From: Arthonia radiata
Taxonomy: Eukaryota; Ascomycota; Arthoniomycetes; Arthoniales; Arthoniaceae
Length of the DNA stretch: 64,000 bases
NCBI GenBank assembly: GCA_002989075.1
Contig: PSQN01000006.1
Span: forward strand, 248,001-312,000
Direction of reading: 5' to 3'
Within the stretch, counting starts at the first letter, position 1; each line of letters begins with the position of its first letter. This document shows, one piece after another, positions 22,430-31,957 of the stretch. The notes under the pieces are model-generated. The model saw only the letters and a program-made list of their open reading frames with translations. It ran no database searches and was not told where the DNA came from. The position numbers were made by a program, and so were the translations under genes.

Positions 22430-23440
22430 GATTCTCGTTCATACTACCTAAGCAGTCGCTCGGTTTCACTCCTAAAGAGTTACTTACACCCAGCACCACG
22501 AGAAGGTGGACTGCATTGCTGGGCAAAAAAAAATGGGTTTATAGTTCTTTGGTGCTCAACAGAGGACTCCGTGCAAGAGAGTCTTGTTCGGCAGTCACTG
22601 TAACGTTTCAATTTGACCGCAATGCCGCATCCACTTTGTAGTGAATTTGGCTCCACTGACGTATCAATGGGGTTGGAGAGTTGGCCGAAGCCGTGGCCGA
22701 AGCCGTTCATCGACGTATCAATGGGTTTGGAGATTGGCCGAAGCCTCCACCGACGTATCAGTGGGTTTGGAAGTTGGCCGAGGCCGTCCATCGACGTATC
22801 AATGGGGTTGGAAGTTGGCCGAAGCCGCCACCGACGTATCAGTGGGTTTGGAATGGCCGAAGCCTCCACCGACGTATCAGTGGCTTTGAAAAGAGCCTGG
22901 TCGAGATGTGTCGAATTGTCGAAGGACTTGTAATGTTGGTCGTATTTTACTGTTTTATTGTCTCTTGCTGTCAAAGACATGTTGGTGTGTGGTCGTCGAT
23001 GCTATCGTGCCGTCGAGGATGTCTTGCGGTAATGGTGTCGGACGTTCGAAGATGGCGCGTTGTCGAAGGTGTGTTGCTGTTGAAGGCGTCGGCTTATCGA
23101 AGAGTTGAATCATCGGAGCTATCGGACGGTCGGAGGTGTCTTATTGTCAAAGGTGTAGAATCGTCGAAACTTCGGAATGTGCGAGAAGTCGTATCTTGGG
23201 AAGTCGCAACCTCGAAGTCATGGCGTCGATCTTATCTGGTCCTTCATGACTGGATGTCGTAGTGAGGTAAAAGGATTATGGTTTCGGCGAGGGTCGGTGA
23301 TTCTAATGGATGAGTGAGCAACTTGAAGCAACTTGTGAGGATGACGGTGGGAGCTATTAGAGTGCTTACGCTTGAGGTTGGTGCTTTTGTAAACGCCCGG
23401 GGGGCGACCATGTAGAAATTGATTGATGAACAAAGCTAAT
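22430..23440 (+). repeat. Dispersed element R1 (head, hairpin array, skewed tail)
   Basis: First of four copies of a repeat family, all in the same orientation. The head (22,430-22,640) shares ordered blocks with R2: GATTCTC, CAGTCG(C/T)CTCGGTTT, GAGC/GGGCAAAAA, GGGTTTNTNGTTCTTTGG, CTCAACAG(A/C)GGAC, CCGTGCA, CACTGTAACGTTTCA, TTTGACC. It then runs into the hairpin array at 22,651-22,886. The tail to about 23,440 is T/G-rich on the plus strand with recurrent TCGAAGGTGT-like words. R1 is the most diverged head. No transposase or reverse transcriptase is encoded; boundaries and target-site duplications could not be fixed. Confidence 0.7.
22651..22886 (+). repeat. R1 hairpin array, ~40-bp period, loop CGACGTATCA
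   Basis: Six units with GACGTATCA at 22,658, 22,712, 22,752, 22,793, 22,833 and 22,872. The core is a 4-bp stem around a 10-nt loop. Arms are CCAC/GTGG in units 3, 5 and 6 and CCAT/ATGG in unit 4. Unit 2 is TCAT/ATGG with one G-T pair, and unit 1 has one mismatch. Between hairpins lies a GGTTTGGAAGTTGGCCGAAG-like spacer. Confidence 0.85.
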
Positions 23441-24746
23441 ACTTATGACGGGACTGCTTTTAAGAAAGAAGTTGTAGCTCGCAACGAAGATGAGGAAGAA
23501 TGTTGTCTGTGGAACGGAGGCAGAAGCAAGGGAGGGGCAGGGATTTTGTAGGAGTGCCAAGAGTCGTATACTCATCACCCAATATGGCAATATCACGGAT
23601 AAACTCTATCGCACACTGCATCCGCCACAGAAGTTTCCGAACGAGAAATATCTGATAAATACATTCAGTCGCTGCATTCAGCAGGTTTGGCAAGCTTCAA
23701 TGGCTTGCCAGATTGCGGCCGACAACGTTGGCGCTAGCACGATTTTCGAAAGTTGGGGCAGGGTAGACGTATGGTCCGTGCTCAGGCTTGGCAGTGCTGC
23801 AGCCGACTGCGGTCTAGCTTATCACCCACTTCCTAGAAGGCTATCTTTGCACCACTTCACCACGACACATTGGCCTTTTGCGTGCTTCTCAAGGAGGATA
23901 CGTGCATAGATAAGATTACTCTCGACGAGAAAGATCTCAACCACAGCACTTTTCCAGCGACTTGATCGATGTATTTCGAGCTGTCTCTCAAAGGATCAGC
24001 TTATGGATTCGATGCCCACACAATTCTCTTGTTTCTGCTAGCTAAGGCCACCTCGTTAGGTATATTGAGCGACTAGGATGCATACTCCACCTGAGGTGCA
24101 TGGCTTAGGTATTGACCAAGTCTTCCAACGAACGAGCTGTCTGTTCCCTTCGAGTAGCATGAGCGAAGGATAGTGTCAATCTTCTGTTGCTTACAGCAGT
24201 TATGATTGTGCTCATAGTGCAGGATACCCTCTCTTACTGCAGACGAGATGTGGGTGTAGTTCCCTGTTATGTCCACATCAAGGCCTGTTGGAAAGAATAG
24301 CTTCATGAGTACAAGCGAGGTTAGAGCTATCGACGAGTCTGAGTACCATACAATTAAATACGTAGAGTATTGTATTTGCTCATTCTGTCGCTTTTGCTTG
24401 ATCCCGCTTATAAAATTCAAGACTCCAGCAATCCAACACGGGCGCAGGTTTGCCCTGCACTGTACCATGATCAATTTCCGACGCGCTCAATAAGGTGGGC
24501 ACTCCTTCAGTCTCCTTCTGTTTGATCACAGCTCGTCGAAGGATCTAGCCAATGATGGTCTAGCTCCATGTTCAATTCCTGCCTCTCTCCTTCAAGGGCC
24601 ACACTTGACGGACATTGACATCAGCGCGCCAAGCCTTCATTGCCTTGGTGGCTTCTGCCTACTTAAGCTCGAGTCTCTCGCGACAAACTCTTCCTCCTTT
24701 CTTGCAAATCTACAACAACTTCCGAGCGGTCTGTCATCACAACAAC
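23441..24746. other. Intergenic region upstream of family gene B
   Basis: Only short frames without domains. CT-rich sequence at 24,580-24,740 looks like the promoter and leader of the gene starting at 24,747. Confidence 0.4.
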
Positions 24747-26447
24747 ATGGAACCTAAGGAGGCCTGGGCCACCATTAGGCGCCAGGGAGCCCACAACGAG
24801 TACGTACCAACCTTGCCAACCCTTTTATCTTCCCGCGCACACCTGAAGCTGATGCCCGCATCCACAGAGCCTGGCAACTAGCCAATCTTCGGCAGATCAC
24901 CAATGAATCGGGCCGCGTCATGCGCTTAGAGTATTTTGGTTCCGGTCAGCGCCATTTCAACATAGCGTCGCCGTGACATTTGCTGACAGGGCTCTTAGAC
25001 GACGCCATTCACCAAGCGATCAAGGGAGGCTTTTTTGTTGAGCCTGAATTCTCATCTAGCGTTAGTTCACCGATCCCCGGATTATCTGAACATCGAACTA
25101 ACGAAACGATCACAGTCTACCGTGGGTGTTGCGCTCTGGTCGAGCAAGCACGGTGAGTCGAACTTTTCTGAACCCATCGGTGATACAGCACCAGACTTGG
25201 TTGGAAGTCTTGCACGTTGGCACAGCAGTAGACGCACGGTGTCTTCTATGCCATGAGAATTAGCGCCTAGCAGCTGGTGCGATGGCGCGGCTTTGAAGCG
25301 CTCGGTTTGCGAGCCAAACACAATGGACAAAACGCTCTGTAACACCGATCGTACTGACACTTTCTTGCTAGGAGCCTCTTTGATCGACAAAATGCTTGGC
25401 AAGCCGCAGTCAGAGTCCGCCAATGTGTCCCGCTCTCGCGCAGCATACGACTCGCCTACGTCAATTGAAACGCCTACCAGTGACAGCTCCTCCAAATCCG
25501 AACCGCGTCTCAAAGCCCGTTTACCTCTACACATCCCGCGCTCCGCGTCGCCAGAAGACCACACCAAGCGTGCTCAATGTGAGCAAAGTCAAGGTCACCA
25601 AGCCCAATCAAATAGCGAAGAAGGTATCCGTGCGCTTCGGTGGTGATTACGACGGTGATGGTTGGTAAGTGCAGAACCTTACGATCGATGAAACGCAAGA
25701 TTACACCAGGTTATTGAACAAGTCCGCTAACGCTGCAGATACAGGCTCAAACTGGAGCCCGATCCTCAGAGATTCGCGTCAACCCCACTGCCTTCCAACC
25801 TCGTCCATGAGGACAAACCTCCCCCACTGCTATTTGCTTGGGCGAACACACTCCGCTTCCGTGTCATCGAAGGCTCGCTGGTCTTGAAGCGTCTCAACAT
25901 CAACGCACTCGTGCGTGTCATCTGTCGGTTCTTGCTCGAACTCCGTCGTCGTTACGGGCGTGAAGCAGGGCATAAGTTTTTCTTTGGGGAATTCACCGTG
26001 TGCCTCGATCTCCTTCTGAAAGGGTCCTGCCGCCGAGGGTCGAAATGCGCTTGGCCTCATGATCTTAGCGCCATGTTCATGTTGGCTCTTGCCACGCTCA
26101 AGCACCCTGAGCGCGCGCGCTGCGAGCACGACGAGATCGACAACACCAATTTCTCACATTTCGGCAGTTACAGTACGCGAAACCACCTTTGCTTGCACTG
26201 GTCATTCGATAGATTTGTTAGTCAGAAGGTTCACACTGTCTGCAACAACAAGGAGCAGCATGGTGATGGCGCGGCGGTTACGAGAGCGTTGGCTGCCAAG
26301 CAGAAGCCGCCGACTTGGCTGCACGCGTTCGCACCTATCGACAACGATGTGCTCGCAATCTACAAGAGCCGTTCTCAAGGCATGCGGTCGGAGTATGCAT
26401 CGGATATGATGGATTTGGGTTTCAGTTCAGATGAGCTTCAGATCTGA
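24747..26447 (+). CDS. Zinc-finger family gene B (CCCH-type, canonical spacing)
   Basis: A member of a local family of unknown function. Five-prime exons 24747-24799, 24868-24944, 24990-25060 and one from 25116 splice in phase and encode MEPKEAWATIRRQ ... RVMRLEYFG ... DDAIHQAIKGG, similar in pattern to gene C. The last exon (25745-26447) follows a GTAAGT donor at 25665. It encodes a zinc finger C-x8-C-x5-C-x3-H (VCLDLLLKGSC, then KCAWPHDL), the standard CCCH spacing, then LKHPERARC, an LCLHWSFDRF block matching family members, and a C-terminal LHAFAPIDNDVLAIYKSRS ... DLGFSSDELQI. The middle is unresolved: two protein-like frames overlap at 25,370-25,660 with no intron I can place between them, so either an exon is missed or there is a frameshift near 25,570. 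Confidence 0.6.
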
Positions 26448-26817
26448 GACACTCAGATCAGCAGAGCCATTGCTCTGGTCCAGTACCACCTCCGTAGTCA
26501 TATATACCTGCTACGCCGCCTTATTGCTGTCTATACTGCCGTTTCAAAGACGGATTTATGCTTACGTACGTGCTCGACATTTTGGACATTGATCGTGTCA
26601 CCGCTGGACACTAGAACCCCTGAAGCGATCATTCAACCGACTGAAAGGTACTCTGGTCATTTCGTGCTGCTGAGGCTTTCAACTTTTTGAAACCATATTG
26701 ATCTCGTAAGGCGCACAAGGGCTCGATGTACAAGTCAACGCTCGCCGTATCGAGTCGCAGCCATGGCTTCAAGGGTAAGTACTTGGTGCATACGCTTTAA
26801 AACCATCCCAAGCTTCT
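26448..26817. other. Intergenic region between convergent genes
   Basis: 3' flanks of gene B and the F-box-like gene. A CAGAGC/GCTCTG inverted repeat with a 4-nt loop lies at about 26,463-26,478, just after gene B. Confidence 0.35.
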
Positions 26818-27342
26818 TCACGAAAGCTTACATGTCGCGCGCCGAAGAACGGCCGTCGCGACGATCTGAACATCACTAAGATTCACGATGCGCAATTTTG
26901 CTACGTGACGTTCCAGCATCAGAATTATTATAACCGGTCGGATCCTACTTCCATGGAAGCATGCCGTTTCCGGATTTACGCTGTCCGAGATGTACGTTGC
27001 GTTGAACGCTAGATGCTGGATGTTGACCATGATGCGAGAGGGTAAACGCCTTCTTTCCATTCCATTTTGACATGGCGAGGACGCCAGATCGGAGCACTGG
27101 CTAGACGATAACGTCAACGCCTTGAAAAAGACCGGCTGAGTTTCTCTGGTGATCTGACGACAAGTCCGCAGTAAAGCTAGTGACCCGTGACGTTTTGGTG
27201 CCCTTTCGGTCGTGACATTCAGCGATGAACCATCAAAGACCGTAGGTGAGACCAGAGAACAGATCATCATACGTACCTCTACAGGCAAGTCTAGTAGACG
27301 AGTTCCGACAGCAAACTGGCGGCGACCCACCATCGTTTCCAT
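26818..27342 (-). CDS. F-box-like domain protein, short
   Basis: 174 aa from the ATG at 27342, no intron needed. LLDLPVEVRMMICSLV near the N-terminus fits the fungal F-box pattern (L-L-x-L-P-x-E-x-R), and LALLRTCRQITRETQPVFFK follows at the spacing usual in this group (L-L-R-x-C-R-Q-I-x-x-E). Downstream sequence is short and lacks repeats. Such proteins usually link substrates to SCF ubiquitin ligases through Skp1. The protein is shorter than typical members (250-400 aa) and may be a truncated copy. Confidence 0.6.
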   Translation of the reverse strand: METMVGRRQFAVGTRLLDLPVEVRMMICSLVSPTVFDGSSLNVTTERAPKRHGSLALLRTCRQITRETQPVFFKALTLSSSQCSDLASSPCQNGMERRRLPSRIMVNIQHLAFNATYISDSVNPETACFHGSRIRPVIIILMLERHVAKLRIVNLSDVQIVATAVLRRATCKLS

Positions 27343-28588
27343 TGCTTTTCGTTCCGCGCAGGTATTGATGGAGATCTAATTGTGATGCGACAGAGGGTAG
27401 ATCTGCTCTGGGCTCTGGTTAGGGTGCTAGAATAGACCCGGCAGATTTTTGACAATCGTAGTGCAGGCGCTCAGACAGTGTTTCCGATCCTGTGATCTAG
27501 GCAACCCGCCATGAGGGCATGACAGGGGATGTCTGAAGTTTTGGACACTTACGAAACCACAGTCTATGAACTGATTAGCTGGCACTCGTTTTCCCTTGCG
27601 CCGACGCTTCTTTCGAACGTAAAGCGTTGTTCAGACATGCTCCCGCCCACAAAAGGGACAATCGACATCTTTATATTGTCCTGCAATCAAGAGGGGTCAA
27701 TCTGCCTTCTAGCATTACGTGCGGACCTATCGGCGACCGTTTGTTGCGTGTGCCACAGCCTTAATTTGCCCACGCTCGCAGCGCTAGCCTCGGATGAACA
27801 GGCAACAGCTCTGCCGCGGGACATTCCCCAAAGGCAGCGGCAAGCTGCGTTGGGGGAAACATAATGAAATTTCAACATATCAAAACAGCAGTAACCGAAG
27901 ACGGTGCGGGAACCGTGATGCTATCTTGCTTGAAAGTCCTTGGGTCGAATGGAAGCATGCGGGAGCGACTATACACGCACGATGTACGACACCAGAAACT
28001 CAAGATCAAAGGCAGTCACGTGCACGAATCCTAGTCTCGGCCCATGCACAAATACACACCCTACCTGCAATGTCTTCATCAAGCTTGTTCTAATTATAAT
28101 GCTTGCAGCCTATGTTCCACGCCCACGCAGGAAGTTCAAGCACTGCGTTGAGAAGCAAGCCAAATGCATCTCCATTAGCAAGCTTTCCTCGCATAGTTCT
28201 CTTGGTATGGGCTTTTCGGTCCGGACTCCGATCATTGAGACGAGCGCGGCCGGAGGCGGGCCCCTCCACGCCAACCATCAAAGTCCCATACCTTGACTGG
28301 TTCAGTGCAGCCCAGACTGCTTGCATTCTCCGCGGGCAAGTTCTGAAATCCTGATATTAACCAACAATGAGCAGGCCAAGCATCGAAGCACAATGCATGA
28401 AACAATTGTCGGAAGTATGAATGGACTAGTGTCCACTGTCGAGCTCGTGGCAAGTGGGTGCGCAGCCGATCTGGACGCTGGAGTGGAGCACACCAATGTG
28501 TTTGCGAGCTCTTCCACAATCATGAGAACAACAAGTAGAGCAGGTCTGCAGGCCATCATCGGCAGCAAAGCGAAACATGGTTCTCAAA
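27343..28588. other. Intergenic region before element R2
   Basis: Short overlapping frames only; no gene, RNA or repeat recognised apart from the start of R2. Confidence 0.35.
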
Positions 28589-29560
28589 ATACGTGATTCT
28601 CACTACCTACCTATCAAGCAGTCGTCTCGGTTTCGCATCATAAATGGGCTACACCACCAATGAGCTACTCACGCCCGGCGCCTCGTGAAGGCTCGACTGC
28701 ATCGCCGAGCAAAAACAATTGGGTTTGGTTCTTTGGCTCAACAGCGGACCCCGTGCAGGAAGGTCATGTCGAGTGTCACCGTAACGTTTCATTTGACCTC
28801 AGTGCCGCGTTCACATTTTACAGTGAAGTTGGCTCCACCGACGTATCAGTGGCTTTGGTAAACCTTCCACGTATCAAAGGAGTTGGTACGTATCAGAGGG
28901 GTTGATAATCCACCGACGTATCAGTGGGGTTGGTAAACTCTCGACGTATCAAGAGGGTTGGTAATCCACCGACGTATCAGTGGCGTTGGTAGACCTTCGA
29001 CGTATGGAAGGGGTTGGTAGGCCTCCGACGTATCAGAGGGGTTGGTAGACCTTGGATGTATTGGAAAGACTTGTAGAATTGCGGCGCGACGGTAGAGTTG
29101 CTGAAATTGTCGTATGCGGATAACAGTCGTTGGAATGGGTTGAATTGGCGAATATAGAAGCTTCAACGGAGGATTGGTGGTGATTGTTGATGATCGTAGG
29201 TAGTTGAGGCCTGTAGGAGCGGTTTGTGACTCGGAAGGGCGACTGATGAGTATTTCGTAAGCTCCAGCGCACGTTCGTTTGAAATATTGCTTACGAATGG
29301 TTTGAGGGTGCTGGAAATGAAATGCAAGAGTTGTGGTCGATGAAATTGTTGAAGATGAAGTTGGTTGAGGGAAGAGTCTTCGAGGTTGGTGCACAATGCC
29401 AAGACTTTGCTTGGCAAATCCCGAAAAGGAAGGACCCACTAAAGGATCAACGGGGGTTTCTGCAAACGAGCCTGCATTTTCACGCTCGCCGTGAGAACAT
29501 TGTTGCTTTGAACGAAGCAATCTGCTTACATATTGGCCACGTAGCATAGCTAGGCCGTCG
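28589..29560 (+). repeat. Dispersed element R2
   Basis: Second family copy. The head at 28,589-28,830 matches R1 over its full length and matches R3/R4 in the right half (GAGCAAAAAC, TTCTTTGGCTC, CCCGTGCAGGA, TCATGTCGAGTGTCAC, GTAACGTTTCA, TTTGACC). The array follows at 28,835-29,060, then a tail rich in TTG and GATG words to about 29,560. A minus-strand frame of about 230 codons spans array and tail, but it starts without ATG and is low in complexity; I do not call it a gene. Confidence 0.75.
28835..29060 (+). repeat. R2 hairpin array, 28-bp period, four different stems on one loop
   Basis: Hairpins with arms and left-arm starts: CCAC/GTGG at 28,835; CCTT/AAGG at 28,863; CCAC/GTGG at 28,910; CTCT/AGAG at 28,938; CCAC/GTGG at 28,966; CCTT/AAGG at 28,994; CCTC/GAGG at 29,022. 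The loop is CGACGTATCA, with small variants CCACGTATCA and CGACGTATGG. The last five start exactly 28 bp apart. One defective unit near 28,885 and one near 29,050 lack a clean stem. Confidence 0.9.
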
Positions 29561-29775
29561 CTCTTGTCGTGATCGCGATGCATCCTCGCTTGTGCGATGA
29601 GACAGAGCCTCAAGCATGCATGAATCCCTCATCTATCAGCCAGCGGAAAGCCTACAGCCTCCACGCTGTTACATCTGCTGTTTCTTGGCGACCTTTCTGT
29701 CGTTGGAAATTCAGGCGCTGTCTAAACGCGCTCATCGTGAAAGCAAAACACACTCACCCGTGTACTCTTTCAACT

Positions 29776-30364
29776 CTACGGCCGAGGCTCCTCCTCAGTG
29801 AATCCCAAGGCAAGCATGCCCTTCGTCCAGCGCTCCTTCATGGCAGGAGAACTGCTCTTGAACATGGTCAGAACACCCTCCTCAACAGGCATAAAAGCTT
29901 GCACGATCTTCGGGACTTGCTCCTAGTCTTGAAGCGCCTGTGTCACTGCTAACATATCGCCGTGCTTGGTGTGAGGACCATCGTGGCACTCGGAGTGTAC
30001 GTTGGCACCCAGAAACCCGTGAAAGGTCCAATTGGCACAAAAGCGCTTGCGAGCGTTGAAGTTGTCGAAGCATAAGAGACCTGTGTCGTCAATGACAGCG
30101 CGCTCGCATCGGTCACTTGAGTACGGCGACCGCGAGCTGGAAGAGAGTGCTGACCAGATCGTGAGGGTGGGGACAATCTTCGCCTAGGACACAGGCGTTA
30201 CCGAACAGGTGGTTAAGGCCCACCAGAAACTTGCCGAAGAAGAAATCATTCTCCCGACGATATGCGTAGCGATCGTGCAGAATCGTCAAAGCCTCACAGA
30301 GTAGGTCAGTGACAGCATTGAAGTCGAAACTCTTCAAGGTTGCGCATACCTTGAACTTGTACGC
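29776..30364 (-). pseudogene. Zinc-finger family gene D, decayed copy
   Basis: Leftward relic related to gene B. From 30,364 it reads FKVCATLKSFDFNAVTDLL, then RENDFFFGKFLVGLNHLFG, parallel to B's HKFFFGEFTVCLDLLLKG, then NACVLGEDCPHPHDL, where the first zinc Cys of the finger is Gly. After VAVLK the frame meets a stop; continuing one base out of register gives RCERAVIDD ... RFCANWTFHGFLG (matching B's LCLHWSFDRF block), then ALQD and another stop, then VPKIVQAFMPVEEGVLTMFK and ALGFTEEEPRP at the end. At least two in-frame stops and one frame change, with a missing zinc ligand, argue for a pseudogene. No upstream exon was found. Confidence 0.7.
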
Positions 30365-31957
30365 CTAGACGAAGACCAAAATTGGCGGTCGGACTTTGTT
30401 GAGATAGTTGAGTGGAATTGGAATGCGGGCTGACCTGCTAGGGTCTGGAGCCAATGAAACCCTGTAATTGAACATGTTACATGCATGGCGCTCTGGACGG
30501 ATTCACATGTTCAGGCTTTGCTGCTGACCTTTCTACTCAGCAATATCACTCGAATGCTGCAGGCTTCGAGCAGAAGCATTCACGCGACGCAGGGAGCTTG
30601 GCCGCAAAGAGGGCGGGAAAATACTACAGTGCCGAGCCGGTGTACACTCTCGATACCCAATATGTGCATGAGTCTAAAGGTCGAATAGGATGTACAAGAT
30701 CATGTCGGCCGGCACCACGTTAGAAAAGTCCAATACTTTTAAAGCTGCACATGGCGATCTTGCGGAATATGGGCGCACTTGCGTCCTATCCTTCCTGGCA
30801 ATTATTACATTCAGTGAATACGATCGTGGCAATACACAAGAATGTGCTGTATCAATGCAAACTCCTACTGCGGTGTTCGAGCTCGAGCAAGACTCATGTT
30901 TTGCGACGAAGAGCAGGCGATACATCACTGTGGCACCCGCTTAGCATCCATACGTGTTGACGCAGTAGATAACCGCACGGATTCAAAGTCTTTGTAACGG
31001 CACAAATCGTGAAGCTACTTTGGTAGAACCAGTCCCTGCAGAAGGTGTGTCGTTTCGTCGACTCCAAGGCTTGCTAATGGGCGCTGCCGGTACTTTCGCG
31101 GCTCCGTGCAATTTTCAGTGTCTCACACAGCCAATGTGCAAGCCAGCACCGAGCTTCTCGTGGGTGTCCGTCTCATCACAGCCGGACTGTAAGGAAAAAA
31201 AGTCTGAGCGAGAGACTGCATGCGAGAAAACGATCTGGCGCTAGCCCCCCAGCCTGCCACGCTCTTTCCGAAAACGAGCGGGGCGGAGCGGAGCGGAGTA
31301 TCTTCGAGCCGGAAATGAAACGAGATCTAGCGCAACTGATTCTCGAAGCACTCATCCCGCACAACACATCCCATCTCACAACGTAGTCTCCTTCAAGCGA
31401 CATATACGCACAATAGGCCATCAGTTGTGGCGATGCTTTGATGAAAGCTGAACGCATTGATATGATGGTGCGCCCAAAAACTGCCGAGAAGGACGGTCCG
31501 CAGCCACACCTCCGGTGCTTATCTCTCGCCAATCCCAGACCACTCAAGAGCTGCACAACATCGGCAAGCGCGCTCCGATCTATCATGGATCGTTCTGTAA
31601 GGCTTTGTACTCAAAGCCAAGCTGATGACGACCCAGGTCTCGAAGGCAAAGCTTGATGAAGCTGGTCTTACATTTCCTAGCGCAAGTAGGCGTCTGACGT
31701 TTTCGCATCGTCAAATGCAGCCCGGGTTGTTCCTCAGTTCTCTGCTCAGTTTTCGTTTCTTGCCGGGCTTTCATACTAAAAAAATGAGGATTCATCTCAG
31801 TCTCAACCCGATCTGACGCTAGAAAACACGTCTTAACCCAAGATCTGCCCGCTCAAGTAAACTGGTATTGGTATTTGTCCGAATACAGCGCTCGACGATC
31901 GCGGTACCTCGTCCTGTATTCATTTTGAGTCTGCCATGGTTTCCAGGCTACGCTGTT
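30365..31957. other. Intergenic region upstream of nitrate reductase
   Basis: No gene supported. GATA-factor-type sites occur on the reverse strand at about 31,520 (AGATAA) and 31,577 (TGATAG). I found no perfect NirA/NIT4-type site here. Confidence 0.4.

Noticed and set aside
23490-24474. Frames of 130-140 codons on both strands upstream of gene B
   Set aside because: No domain or conserved feature and no convincing splice signals.
28921-29613. Minus-strand frames of ~230 codons across R2, R3 and R4 tails as a protein family
   Set aside because: Similar length but no alignable sequence, low-complexity His/Ser/Pro/Gln composition, and two of three open without ATG. Skewed base composition explains the openness.
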